DNA of 64,000 nt. Origin: Tigriopus japonicus (lineage: Eukaryota > Arthropoda > Copepoda > Harpacticoida > Harpacticidae). Under the pieces are notes generated by a model, which was given only the letters and a program-made list of their open reading frames with translations, ran no database searches and was not told where the DNA came from. Both the position numbers and the translations under genes were made by a program. Of this stretch, positions 13,054-26,039 are shown piece by piece (positions within the stretch are counted from its first letter, which is position 1; each line of letters starts with the position of its first letter). The stretch covers positions 2,041,385 through 2,105,384 of the forward strand of contig CM021319.1 in the NCBI GenBank assembly GCA_010645155.1, given 5' to 3'.

Positions 13054-13679
13054 ATATGGACCTTAATCCGAACGCAAATTCCTCTTGAAAAGGGATTAAC
13101 TCTTTCAGGACGATTTGGTGTTATAACACCCAAACGCGTTTCTTGGAACCTGTTCTTTTGTCCTGAAAGAGTTAAGAACCAACTTTCCCCACATACTCTC
13201 ACCCGGATCAAAACGGGGAGTTTTATCGCACTCGTCCATCACACAACTTGAACAACTTAAGAATATCTTACCTGTCCTTATTATCCTGATCTAAAAGACA
13301 CAACCATACAATAAAAGAAATTCAAAAATGGATCATCATTCATAGAACATTAAATTATCCCAAGGTGACACAACCTATAACAACCTTGATTTCATGCAAA
13401 GTTTGGCATGTGTTAATTCAATTCAGGATAATACCTTAAATATTGATGGATGGGTTCAATTGTAAGTTCAAAGATACTAATAAAACGTTCAAGTCGGATG
13501 ATATATGAGCTCGGAAAAAACGTTATTTTGTTGTTGATAATTCATGGAATCGTAAAATATTCTTTGTTGTTCAAGTTGTGTATTGGATGTGCGTAAAGAA
13601 ACTCCCCGTTTTGGTACGGGCGAAAGTTGGTTCTTAATCCTTTTTCACGAGGAATTTGTGCTCGAATTCAGGTCCATAT
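13054..13679. mobile_element. Foldback/inverted-repeat element, 626 bases
   Basis: The left arm (13054-13270) and right arm (13553-13679) are imperfect inverted repeats. Matching blocks are ATATGGACC with GGTCCATAT at the outer ends, AAATTCCTCTTGAAAAGG with its partner at 13640-13663, TTAAGAACCAACTTTC with GAAAGTTGGTTCTTAA, AAAACGGGGAGTTT with its complement, and ACAACTTGAACAAC with GTTGTTCAAGTTGT. The loop (13271-13552) is AT-rich and has no long frame. No transposase is present, so this is a non-autonomous relic. I cannot define a target-site duplication at the outer ends. Confidence 0.75.
13096..13175. mobile_element. piggyBac-like MITE inserted in the left arm of the foldback element
   Basis: The element is 80 bases counting TTAA at both ends. 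The ends are perfect 16-base inverted repeats, TTAACTCTTTCAGGAC at 13096-13111 and GTCCTGAAAGAGTTAA at 13160-13175. A 14-base palindrome, GGTGTTATAACACC, lies at 13117-13130. The matching place in the right arm (TTAA at 13634-13637) has a single TTAA and no insert, so the arm records an insertion at TTAA with duplication. TTAA targeting is the known hallmark of piggyBac elements. The family name is inferred from that alone, since no transposase is present. Confidence 0.7.
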
Positions 13680-13906
13680 TCATTCTATTTGCTTTAGATG
13701 AGGCTATCACTTCTAAAGATTGTAGCAGGTAACCTGGTCATCAAATTTCATTTAATCACTTGATCGTCATCTTGAAGTAAAGACACCTTGCGGGTTCATT
13801 CGCACTTGTGACCAATGAATTAGCCCTCCATGATGTGATCATTTATTCACTCTTTCATTCACTCGTTCATGGCTGAACTTGTTGTCTTCAAAACACCAAC
13901 ATCGGA

Positions 13907-14203
13907 CTAATTTTGGGGCGTGGGGTTGACCTTTACCAAGGCTAGGACTTGGCTGGACCCGCTTGAAACACAGGGAACACCAATTGGCGCACTATCTTTT
14001 GGAATTTTGGTCGATTTCCGTTTGATTTTCCGCTCCCAACATGGCCGGCGTTTGTACTTCTTGTTTACGAATCTCGGCCTCATACCAGAGGTTGCGTGCC
14101 GGAGAAATTCCGCGAGTTCGCATCCAGTATTAATACTATTATATAGGTTATCCCTGTTCAATACAACATCAGGATGTTTTCGTTCGGTTGCTACCAGTTC
14201 CAT
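13907..14203 (-). pseudogene. Relic resembling the N-terminal region of a LINE reverse-transcriptase ORF
   Basis: The minus-strand frame carries LNRDNLYNSINTGCELAEFL, then KRRPCWERKIKRKSTKIPKD. The second part matches the Lys/Arg-Pro-x-Trp-x-Arg-Arg/Lys block that precedes the coiled, basic segment in several arthropod LINE ORFs. The frame is open upstream for about 20 more codons until a TGA, and the sense of the motif is lost after KIPKD. No reverse-transcriptase motif follows, so the copy is truncated. The call rests on one remembered motif. Confidence 0.3.
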
Positions 14204-14634
14204 TGTTATCTCAGATGACCTGGCAGTACGGTATTTAATTTGCCTATGGCTTATTCAGAGAGCCTCGTTGGCATTTTTTGAAGAGTCGTGAGAATTCAGA
14301 ATATTAACTAGAAGTTGGTCATCGATTTTCAGCTCTTTCAACCTAGATAATGAAAGCCCGCCTGTTGCCCACTGACCAAGAGGTTGGCCGACACAGAAGT
14401 ATGAACAATTACTAACTTGAAAGTAGCTCATTAACCAATTGTGACAATCCTACAAACGATTCGTAGATAAAAATTGGGAGCATGAGCTAAACGGGGTCTA
14501 CCCAACAAACGCCAGAAATAGTTTAGTGGATTGGTCGTCAAGGTTGAATTAGCAAAATACCCCCTGAAACCTCAAGGAATTCGATCTAGCAGAATGACAA
14601 GACATTGGTGACTGGCAATTGCACTGGATGACCA

Positions 14635-14637
14635 TCT

Positions 14638-14673
<36 letters not shown>

Positions 14674-14700
14674 CCTCATCTTCCTCATCTTCTTCTTGTT
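14635..14700 (+). repeat. CTGCTC hexamer and CTC/TTC repeat
   Basis: About six CTCCTG units lead into CCTCCTCATCTTC units. This explains the Ser/Cys-rich open frame here. Confidence 0.85.
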
Positions 14701-17700
14701 CCTCCCCAACAATGCGTGACAAGTTCGTGCCCTGTGGCGAACAATTTCATCTTTTATCAGGAGTGCTATTGACAGATGATAAGCGATTGTTCATCCATCT
14801 TCGACAGTCTTGATCAAGGATCACGGTGATGATGAAGACAACAACCAAGATGTTAGGAGTAATGGTTGAGAACAAAACTTTGTCTGAGACTCGCAGTCAC
14901 CCGAGGCTTCTTCCACTTCTTTGGTCTCCCTCCAAAGGGCAACCACAACCAGTCAATTTGTTATCTTTGAATTATGGATCCCTACATTTATCTCACATAC
15001 AACCGTAGGAACGAAGTGCCATGTGAAGAAGCTCGCTTCATTAAAACGGAATGAGACTTAAAAATCCCTCTGAATGATAATGACGTTCGAAGAACATATG
15101 TTTTTCCAATAACAAGGCTGGCTGATTCTCTCAAATGAGCTTTCGCCCACGTGAATTGAGACAGAAGAAGGGGAAACGAAATGAAATGAAACGAAGGATT
15201 CGTTGGTCGAAGTCCGTCTGACATCTCTGAACTTGGGTTTCACTCGCTAAAAGAGGGCTTCGAAGTTTGGAGTTGGGCAAACATTTTATCCCATCATGAT
15301 GGTTGGCAACAAAACTGTGGTCTGTTTTTTTCCATGCAACGTAAGCAAGTCAGCCATTTCCAAATAGAGTTTGGAAGAGGAGGATGGAATTCTGGTTCTG
15401 GTTTGGGAATGATTAAGAGAGCGGAGAGTGGTAATTAAACCAAAGTCATTAAGTCTTCCTCGTTGTTGAAATATTGTTATTTCAAACGAATTTACAACTT
15501 CATTTAGAATTGGGGAAACATTCCTCCCCTAGTAGCGGTCCATTTCGAAAGATTCCTAGAAATTCAAAGCAGGCGACAGCTTTTTCCTTTTTTTAACTAG
15601 CAAGTTTTATTTATTTTGTAAAATGCGACGCATATTTAACGAGTTGAAAGATGTGTGAGTTTGACCAGACAATGTTTGATTAAAACTATCTGAAATATCA
15701 GCCATAAATAAGCTCAAAATAGTGTTGGGTCTGGCCTCTTGGGTAGTACGTGTAGTGATGTTTAATGATTGGATTCTTATCGTCACATGATCTTCTCATC
15801 ATCATCGTCGTAGTCATCATTATCATCGCACAACTGATATATCTTAGAGTAGGCACTACAGACCTCAACTTGGTTGTTAAAGTGAGCTCTTGTGGTCTCA
15901 CATTTTTCACCCCTGCGTTTAGTAGTCGATCTAAAGTTTGACTTCTCCGCTTCTTCGCTTGCGTTCTTGTCAAATGGTCCACAATTCAAGTCGATGCTCT
16001 TAAATGGTGGTAGCAGCACAAGTGGTAGTGCACGTAATGGGATGACGCTCCTTGTGGTGTAATAGAGGTCTATCATCTTACTCTAATGATGTGCATGAAT
16101 CAAGACCTCATTCAAATTGGACGGCCCATCTAAAAGAGGATCGAACGGGAGAAGGAGGGGCTGGCTGGCATGAATCAGTTGAACGGGGCACTCGCTAGTG
16201 GATGATTGAGGTCTGGATATGAGTTCTCCCCTCAAATGCATTCAGGGTCTCGACTCAGCCTCTAGGTTTCTCCAACGTAAACGTTCTCTCCAAATCCATC
16301 CAGTTTTGCTTATTTTTTGGTTAACTAGCCACAACAAGGTCAATCCCACATTCAAAACCCTTTGACGGCCGTTCCCACATGGTCAGTGTTCCCACATTGA
16401 CCGTGAGTCTCCCAAGGATGAGAGCAAGGCCGATCCATCCATCTATTGAGCCCTCAATCTAGCTACCAATTCCGTAGAGAAAATGAGCTGGCTTTTGTAT
16501 GTAGCAAGTCCCAATGGTAGTGATGGTGATGATTATGAAAATATGACCGGGGATGATGAGAGCTTGGCTCGGGACGTACATGCCTCAATTCCCACATGGG
16601 ATGTTTCCAACCAGATTTTCGACATTCCCTTAAAGGTATCTGCCGGAGAGGAAAAGCTTTCTCCTCATCGAGGAATATGTACTTCAGTGTGAATCTGAGA
16701 ATTCTCTGGTTGTGATTGAGAAAATGAGTGGCATAATAACTCAAGGTGGGAAACCCTGACTTAACTCAGCGGAGGCATTTCAACAAAATGGTTCATTTGA
16801 CTTTGAGTTGTTAATCAGGCAGAACCAAGTCACGATAGAGTGCACACTAGGTCATTTTTGTGTTTGGGTTGTAATATGTGTTTAGTGAGATTGATTTTGG
16901 GCGACTAGGGGGGGGAATGCAAGTTCACAAATGGGTCATAAACTTCCGGGAAAAGTATTCAGTAATTATAACTATCGTGAGTAGGTTTGGTAAACAAAGA
17001 GAACACCACTCGATGGGCTTTGAATGCAATTCAGAAGGGAGAACAATTTGGCGTCCGTCTTAATACCTGTCATTACTATTGTTTGCGAGTTTTTTCAAAT
17101 GAAACTGCATTAATTCACATTCACATGATTCGCCAAGTGAAGAAAGTTCGTTGACAGTGAAAATGAGCCCACTAAGCACTTCATGAAGGAGTTCGTTAAA
17201 TTGTCTTTTTTTAAACTTTCCAGCAAATAAATATTCTTGTTTTTGTAAAAGGGGCTTCAATAGTAACGAACTCCTATGAGACAGTAACATTTACTATTAA
17301 TCTTCAACTTCAATTTCATTTCCCAAATCGAGGTCTTACATTTTCTATCGCAAATATTAGAGTTCGAAGATTGTTGGTCCCGTTGTTGTCCGTCGATATG
17401 AGCCCAAGTCAAACAAATGGGACGCCTTCCCTTCCTGTACGACGTCAGCCAATCAAAAATAGCCTGTCCATCGTCCTCGGGCTGTGTGCAAGATACATTC
17501 CAATAAATAATACGTTAAATTGTTGAACCACCTGAAGCGACAACCTGATTTGGTTGTTGATCGCGGTAGTTTCACGGAAAGCAATCCAGATATTCAGAAC
17601 GGGAAACAAAACTCTAAATTGGAATTAGGGGCCCCTTCATCTATGCTGAAGGTTTGCATGAAAACAACAACATTACCATCACTTGGAGTGACTTTGTTGA

Positions 17701-20700
17701 GCCAGAGAAGATCGACTGTTGTCTCTCACCGTCGACAAAGATGACACCTCGTTCAGCAAACACAGTATTGTCTGTCATGGAAGTGAATGATCGCTGGATT
17801 TCTAGTCTGTTCCAGGGAAGGGAATCTGCCCTGGATTTTGTTCTCTCGATCTCTCTCGTTCTGGTTGTTGTTATTGTTGTTGCTTTCATTGAGCTTGAAT
17901 CAACAATGGTCTAAGCACTCCTATGAATGTAGGGGGTGTTTGGTAATTTTTACAAACTGTCATTTCCAATTTCTGAAAGTTTCCGACGAGCCGCTGGAAG
18001 GCACTGGAGGGTTTGCCACTCACTAATGCAGCGATCACTGGCTGTTATTCAGAACCTGTCCACTAAATGGCTCTTGGTCGTTTGAAGAGGCCAATGCCGA
18101 CTTTCCGCGATTTCAAATTTGAGAGCGCTTCATTTTGACTTGGACAGGAATGTAAATGAGTTCGCTCATCCATCGAAACGGATAAGCTATCTCAAGTGGG
18201 CCTGAGGCACAATCATTGGCACTTATTTGCTTTTCAGATAAAATCTCAATCACGATCGGGCCAAAAGATTAACCGAGAGTTTCCCTTGGATGAGCAGGTT
18301 GCACTTAACTATGCATGGTGAACTTTCTACCCAAAAAGTCAGTCGTTTACCTCCCTTTTGCCAACCATCATGACTAATCTAGAATATGATACGAAGTGTG
18401 CAAATGCGTGACCGTCAAATGAAGGTTAGTCGACCGTAATTTGGTTGTCCTTCTCATCCAGATGGACACAACCCAAATTCTTGAGTCCTCGAGGGTTCTC
18501 GAGGCGTTCTAGGGCGGAATAAATGGGCCAAGTGTTGCCAAAGAATGAGCTCTCCTCTCCCATGTTCCCATTCATAATTAGTTGGCACGACCTCACATCG
18601 AGAACAATGCAAAAAGGGGAGTGAGGTAAGAACCAAGAAGGACATCAACGTCCTCAAAACCAAGTGGCGAGGTTGGTTGGTTGGTTGGCTATCTGGCTGG
18701 TTGGCTGGAGGCTAAATAACCTGCCATTTCGTGACATATTGAGCCAGAAATAGTTGTAAGCGTGAGTCGCCTTGTCTGACCCTTGGCGAATGTAGGTACG
18801 TACGTACGTACGTACGTACTGTGCTTGAATATTTCATAACGGGAGGATTGTGAGGCAAAATAGGGACCTAATTTCTTGGAAACATCAAGGCAACTTCGAC
18901 CTGAGGTTGGGAAAACGAAGACTAATTTGGGTCGTAGAAATCCTCCCTCACCCTTCTTATCGGTTTGCCCCAAAATGGAGCACAAACTCACATGATGAGA
19001 AAAGGAATACATAGAATGAGCTGAGCAGGAGAAAAAATACCGTTAATTGATATAAGGGTTTAGGAAAGAGAATCGCGTGGTTTTAGTTTGGCCCATGGCC
19101 CACCAATATATACTTCATGAATATCTTGGAACCGCATATAGTATTATGTATTTATAGTGTTGCCAAGCTAAGAGACTGTGCAAGGGGTAGGTTATGAAGC
19201 ATTACTTTCCGTCTGAGATTCGGTGCTGCTCATGTTGTTCTGCATTGATGACTTTATCAAATTAATGGACCGTAAATAGGATAAGACTTTATTAGTGGCC
19301 ACACACTGTCCGTACTCTGTCCACGATGTACATACGCGGCATACAAGTTCTGCGGTACACAGGGTAGTAGCAGTGGTGTACCCAAAACCCATCACATGAA
19401 AGGAGAGCTTAGATAAAGATAATGGACCTCTTCTCTCTCTTTCTCTTTTTCTCGGTCAGTTTGTATGTTTCTGCATCAATATCAGTTTCGATGTCCACTT
19501 AAGCCGTGGATAAATAGTCAAAAGAAAGATTCGAGTAGGTTAAGAATAAGAGCATTTCATGAAAGCAGCAACCTTAGTTGGTTGGAGGGATTTCAAAGGA
19601 ATCAGCCAATCTCTAAGACCTTTGTACGAGAACTGCGTTCTAGGTAGGACATAAGAATGATGAACTGACTCAGATGGAATTCTTCCTGAAAAGGTTATTC
19701 GACGATGGCCGTCGAGACTCGAGGTTCTTCGTGCTAGTGGTTCTTGTAATCGAAGAACGAGATCTTTTCTCAACAAAAAGGTTGCGGACGAATTGAGAGG
19801 GCCAACTTCAAGCACAGCTTCTTTTTATCCGATCCCACCAAGTCCACCACCACCGCGAGCAAAGACCAATAGTCTTGATGGGGAAGTGAGACTTGCTGAA
19901 CAGTCAACTTTGGCCAAGGAGGTGGGACCTGGTTTTTGGGGCATCTCTTACACACAATTGTGTATAAAAGAGCGAACGAGAGGAGTAGCCACTCACGGCA
20001 CTCACAAGCCAATGCGCAAAAAAAGCCTTTGAATCTGAACCCACTTCGCTCCCCTTTTCTTGTTTTTCGCTCATCAATTGCTGGAGAGGCAAAACAAGCC
20101 AGGGGGCCGCTTTTCTGGTCCATTTAAGCCTCCTGCGAAGGCCACTACCCCCGAAACGTGTCCTTCAAGACAATCTAAGATGGACTTTCCCATGAAGATT
20201 GACCGGGAGAAAGTTTGCAATGGATAGAGTAAAGGTGGCAAATTGGTAGGCTTGGATCCAAGCCACTTCTGTGGTGTACTAACCAACAAACCTGCGAGCG
20301 AAACCATTGCATTGGTGGTGGTGCACAAAATTTGTTGTTCCACGAGATTGTTTTACTTGGTTGTGCTGACCTGGAAGATCCTGCCAGATTAAGTGATTTG
20401 ATCCCATTCCCGGAGAAGTTGGGCGTTTGTTGCGAGGAGGACTTTTGACGGGACTTTTTCCTGCCATCTCTGAGGATTGTAAATCGCTCACTTCGCACGC
20501 GGATTGAATCGGAAATCTGCTTTGGTGGGAAAAAAACAAAGAGGAAAAGTTTTGCCCCGCTTTCCCACACATCCAATTGAAGACCGCAAAGTCTCGCTCA
20601 CACAGTTGGAAAAGCAAATCGTTCTTTTTTGGACACATTTCGTCGTAATCAAGCACCAACATTCCACCAACCGCTTAAAAACAAAGAACTGATTCCAAAC

Positions 20701-23700
20701 TTAGAGCGCCACTTGTCCAACGTTCCAAAGTTTTTGTGAGGATAAATTTTTGATCGACTGGAAGGAACATGGAAGTTGCTTACTTCTATATTCACGCACG
20801 TTCTAGCTAGGAATTGGACAAAATTGAAATTCTACGCATTGCGACACCTTGTCCTTCATTCTTAGCCCATTTCCATTTACAAGTCAAATCACCCAAGGGC
20901 GAGTGAATATATTGGGCATGGCACTCACTCGATTGGTCAACAATCACACGACCTCGACGACCAGTTAGTTCTCTTTGTGTACTTAGTCAAAGCAATTCTG
21001 TTCTTACAATCAAGCTTATTACTCATAAGTGCAGAATTGAGGCTTGATGTTTGTGTTGTGTAAACTATTCCACAACAACACATGACAACGGCCTTAAACT
21101 TCGGGAGCAATTTGCCATAACAACACCCAGGGTTGCTTTTCATCCGAGATTCCTTTCCCCTGAGTCTGTGAAGCGCACATTGAATACTCTATTTATCAAG
21201 ACACATCCAAAACTATGTACACACGCACACTCCTTGGCAGTTAGTCCGTCAGGCAGGCACTAACAGCCATAGGAGCTTGGGAAACTCCCCAAGTGCTCAT
21301 TTCAGAGGTTTGGGGTCTCTTTCCCCCTCATCAATTCAGTCTGCTTTCCAATGAATGTCAAGAAAAATTATCTCTTCCCAGTCCTGAGCACCAACAGCGT
21401 TATTCTCTCGCTCTCTTACTCTCTTTCGTCCGTTTTCGTGGTGCTTTCAACCCCTAAACCCCATCCATCCATGATGGTCTGTGAGATGAAGAATCCGTCC
21501 ATCCACCTTCAGCTCCGTTGCTTCAGCCTGTTCTTATGCTTCTTGTGGACCAAGGAATTTGGGTGTCTTCTTCTCCCACCCTTGGCTCTTTCTCACTCTC
21601 ACTCTCTCAGCATCTCTCGTTCTGTCTCCCTCCCCTAGTACGTAATACGTATGTACTTCGTGAATACGGTATGCCCATGGTTTGTTCGGTCCGTGGAACA
21701 TATATAGAGTTTCTGGGGGTATATTCCTTCGTGAAAGCATAAGTGAGCCCAAGGGTTGGTGGAACTTGGGGATGGTGGGAACGATTGAATGGACACGGAC
21801 TTCGAACCACGAACTAACCTTTCCCCTCTCCATCCAAGTTCGTCCGACTCGCCTCAAACGACGTCGTCATTTCCTGTAACGAGGGATTGAATATGTGAGT
21901 TTTAGGATTGTTAGTAGAAAGAACCCCTTCTTCTACTTCTTCTTCTTAGGGTTATCCAAGAGAACCTTTGATGCTTTGGGGGTGTATTTCAACATCTCTG
22001 TGCTCTGTCAAATGTTGGTGTTGTTTGTTGGGAGCACATTTCCTTGCTTAAGCCATTGTGTGTTGATCTTATTAAGGTAGGGCCTTTCTCTTCTTATAAA
22101 TAGATGTTTTAATTTATCAGACTCCGAACTTTTACGTTTAGAAAAATTGGCATGATTTAGGAGTAGAATAACCAAACTCTTTCGTGGTCGTTGGAGTGAA
22201 AAAGGCCATTTCGGGGGTCGATCCATCCATCGGAATACGTCCCCTCTCCTCATTCATGTACGTTCTTTTCTGGTTCCAATTGAGGCTTTTGGAGGATCAC
22301 ACGAGACAAGTCGTCGTACGCTTTGCCTGGAACACATTGGCCCTACGAGAGAGAATCCTCAAAGATCACGCAACCGGTCTCGAAAACACTTATATTGCAC
22401 GGCTTGCTTACTACGTACATACTAGTATTGTATATGTCTAAATTGCCCCTTGGTGCCTTATGCATGAAGCCCTTTGCCATTCCATCCAATGTCTAACGAA
22501 GCCAATTGAGGGGACTTGAAAGAAAGCGAGCGCTGATTCTTTTCCAAGGGATATCTATGGATGGACAGACTTTTGTTCTATTTCTTGTATGTTGAATACT
22601 TTCTTACGATCCGACGCGGCGGATTTTTTAGACAAAAAGACGGAGATGTGATTCGTTTTCATTGGAAACTTTTAGACACATTCAGACAATGAGAGGGCGA
22701 GAAGTTAAAACTCGGTTCCACACTCCATCTACCTATGGTAGACAGAATCCCGGAAGCCCCTAGTGCCCTTAGAAGAGCGAATTCGTATCAAACTTGATTA
22801 AGAAAGTTGGGATCTTGTGTCGATTTGTACACTTCTGTATCCCGTTGGGTGCACCTTTGCATATCATCTCGAATTAAAACGAGGAAGGGTCGGACCCTCC
22901 TAATAGTGGGATGGAATCATAGGGTTTTTCTTGGCTTGAGCACTTCCCAAATCTTGCGAAGTGTTCAACCCCATTTCTATAGTAAGAATTCGGAAAGAAC
23001 AAGCCCTTCACTCTAACTGAGAATTCCCTCGATACAAAGGGCCCTGGAAACATTCCCTCTTTCCTCCTCTCTTCTGTAGAAAGTTTTTAAGGCATGGACA
23101 GAAACTAATGAAAATATTAAACTTCCACAATTAGGGAGCGGCCGGTCATTGCGAGTCGGTTTCTTAACTATGTCATTACGATCTACTCAAACACTTGAAA
23201 GCCCAGCTCCATCAAGATTAGAGGAGAGCCCAAAACAAAGAACCCAGTCAAAGATGTTTTTAAGCCTCTGGAACAGGTACTCGTACGTACGTCCGCACTA
23301 TGTACGTCGCGTAGAAGCCAACATGGTTTTGAATGATACACATTCGAAGTTATTGGACACGACAGGAAATTTAAAACGAGCACCTCTCACCTTTCAGGGC
23401 CATTTTCTTAGTAAAGGGCTATTATCTAAATCACCTCGACATGACTTGGATTGTATGATTTGACAGGTGAAACTCGAACATCCGCCCCTCCTGTAGCACC
23501 ACTAATTCGTCTCTGCTTGAATGAATTTGAATATGTGTTGTCTCCGACCAATTGAGGAACGACAACGAAGGATTGAAACGAATTTGTTATCGACATTGGT
23601 GTGATGAACAAGATCAACACCTTGCCCTTTAATTTGATCGCCAATGGCATACGACATTGGTGTCATGAGAGAGGAATCGGGGCATGAATCAGCATGTTTG

Positions 23701-23946
23701 AGAATTCTTGACTACATTTAGGTCTAGACGTCTGTTCAACTTTGCAAAGAATCGATAAGCTTCTTTGGATTTCGACATAATTGCAGATTTTTTCTTCGAA
23801 AAATGCGAATGAGAAAAATGGTTCACGCAATTACTAAGACACTGCCTACAGTACGTTTGTAGCCCTTCGTAAGAAATCAAAATTTTCCTCAATGGGCTCT
23901 GAAATGTCCATTTTCTTTCTGTGAATTAAGCTGAAGCCAATTTTGA
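14701..23946. other. Gene-poor stretch
   Basis: Only frames below about 135 residues occur, frequently overlapping on both strands (for example 20074-20670 and 21534-21857). Simple repeats at 15790-15825 (ATC), 18665-18710 (GGTT/GGCT) and 18796-18819 (ACGT) are the clear structure. I support no gene. Confidence 0.4.
18796..18819. repeat. ACGT tetranucleotide tract
   Basis: Six uninterrupted, self-complementary GTAC units follow a GGTTGGTT/GGCTGGTT tract at 18671-18710. Confidence 0.85.
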
Positions 23947-24177
23947 CTTTCTTCGTGCACTATTCAACTTTTTTCCTTAAAACGTCCGAAAGACTTGGAG
24001 TACGCAGTTGAACCTTTTAACCCTGGCATTTTCGATAATCAACGGAAACTTCTAATCAATCTTTCAAATTTCGTGGGTACAACGTATACCAAAGATACGA
24101 AATCGCCTCAACAACAACATCAACCTATTCTTAACGGCAACGAAGACGAGGGCCAATCGCCCAAGTCCCGTACTTAA
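23947..24177 (+). CDS. Candidate 3'-terminal coding exon, unknown protein
   Basis: The plus strand is open from just after TGA (23944-23946) to TAA at 24175-24177. The translation includes KRPKDLEYAVEPFNPGIFDN, then RKLLINLSNFVG, then a hydrophilic Gln/Glu/Ser-rich tail ending SPKSRT. Possible acceptors are CGTCCGAAAG (exon from about 23991) or a later CGCAG. The polar tail looks like a protein C-terminus. I name no family. Confidence 0.3.
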   Translation, partial: LSSCTIQLFSLKRPKDLEYAVEPFNPGIFDNQRKLLINLSNFVGTTYTKDTKSPQQQHQPILNGNEDEGQSPKSRT

Positions 24178-25640
24178 ACAATGCATGGGCTTAGCATAAT
24201 GAACTTCTAATCTTCACTCTGAAAGCAACTGATATGACGATATTGTTTTGGAACAAACTTGTCTCCGGTCTCCGACAAAACAGAACACAGAGGCGGGAGA
24301 GGGTCTCTTCCGATAAGCCGTATCTTTCTCAACTCTTGTCGCAAACTACGTAGGCTATATGTCTCGTTCATTCATTTCAAGTGAAACATCTTTGTGAATG
24401 GCATCCAACAAACTTGGAAGTGAGCAAATGGCTGGCTCGCTCACTCAACCAACCTAGCGGATAATCTCGAACCCAATTGAAATTGAATCTTGAAATCTTT
24501 CAGGTTGGAACGTTCCAAGTGCCGACATCTAGTTGCAACTTATTTCATCTTTAAGCCCGTCTGAACAGGGGAATTTCAACTTTCGAATTTGAAGGCAAAA
24601 TATAGCCCATCTTGACACGAAATGTCTCCAAATTCGTCTATCTGTTTCAAATCAGGCCTCATGAAGCGATCGTGTTCCCAACCCAAATTGAAATACGCCA
24701 TTTTGGTTCTTTTGCCGACTTATCCGTTCTGCAAATCTTTCCAGTTTTGCACTCTCCTAAAACACTGTAGAAAGCCACCGAGTTAACATCCAAGTCAACC
24801 TTAGAGGCTCTGATTCCGGCACACTTGGTATATTCTCGCAGGATTTTTCAGTGATGCGAATGAAGTCAAGAGGAGTAGCGACTCTGTAGTAGTACGTGGC
24901 TGAGTGGCAAGGAGGCGATTTGACACCAAAATATTATGACAGGCTGATACAGATCACGGTGTGTGTGTTTGTGTGTGTAGAGATCGAGCCAGTGAGGTCT
25001 CTTCGTCCATCTGACAATATACTAAGCTTGAGGAGGTGGCATCCCGCTACTGTTGTGGAGCACAGACTGTCGTTGTCTATCCCTATCCTCAGTTGATATT
25101 TGGAGAATCAATGACATCTTCACAAATGTCAGAATCGAGGCCAGGGAATCAAGATAACAAAACTCATCAGAAGAGCTACCCGAACTCAGATTGCGTTTGG
25201 GTGCACTTTTCTGGCCGAGAGTCGTTGAGCTAGAAACTAGTGAAGAGCGCCAGAACATTTTTTAAGGGTGAATTCTTTCCATCCGCAAATAACCGATTTT
25301 AATATTGATAGGCCCAAGAGTTGACATTTCTAGACTTTAAGAGGGTTCTTGTGGAGAAAATCATGGTACAGATGACGTTGAGTGTTCGTTTCAAGTCTTG
25401 ACTGTCTTTGTCCAGACTGTTGGTCTGGTAAGCTAACTATCCGAGATGATGAAGAGGATTTGCTGGAAGTAATTAGGGCTCATTAGTTCTCAAAACACCA
25501 CTAGATCACAATTCCAGTCCACCGAGTGGAGAAACATTCGGGCCACGGATTCGTCTTCATCCATCTCCATGAATTTGCTCTGGTCCGAAATTTTCCATCC
25601 GTTCTGCACAAACTAACCCTGGAAGGTGAGTTTGGCTGAC
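24178..25640. other. No gene seen
   Basis: Short frames only; a GT run lies near 24958-24980. The region 25022-25258 is open on both strands without splice support. Confidence 0.4.
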
Positions 25641-25910
25641 TCAGCTGGCTTCATCAAGGCACTTGAAGATGGTTTGGCATGGCTTGTCATCGTTGAAGAT
25701 CCTCTTGTTTTGCTTATCATATCCATTTTCATGGCTCCATGTCTGTTGAGAAATTGCTTCCAGACGATTATGCATGATATTCTTATCTGGAGGTAAATAA
25801 GCCAACCCGAAAAAGGCACTCTTCGATCCATCTAGATATCTGATGAGTGTACCTATCCAGTGTGCTGGGCTGAACAACTTAATCAAGGTCTCCTTATTCA
25901 GGTATTTTAT
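25641..25910 (-). pseudogene. Possible retrotransposon gag relic
   Basis: The minus-strand frame reads LIKLFSPAHWIGTLIRYLDG, then SKSAFFGLAYLPPDKNIMHN, then RLEAISQQTWSHENGYDK and ends with a stop at 25641. The order Trp, two Leu-rich turns, a Gly, an Ala/Phe helix, an LPP turn and a following helix resembles the capsid part of Gypsy/Pao-type gag proteins. No protease, reverse transcriptase or LTR is visible around it, so it would be an isolated fragment. The plus strand is also open over part of it. Confidence 0.25.
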
Positions 25911-26039
25911 CTCACTTCCTTATCAAGATTTACTCCGATCCGTCGGCTCTCAACGAAGTGACATCGAAGGATTTAGGGCTAAAAATGCAACCACACGAAA
26001 CAAGTTTAATGGTTCCCATTTTGCTCTTTTAAAATCTCT

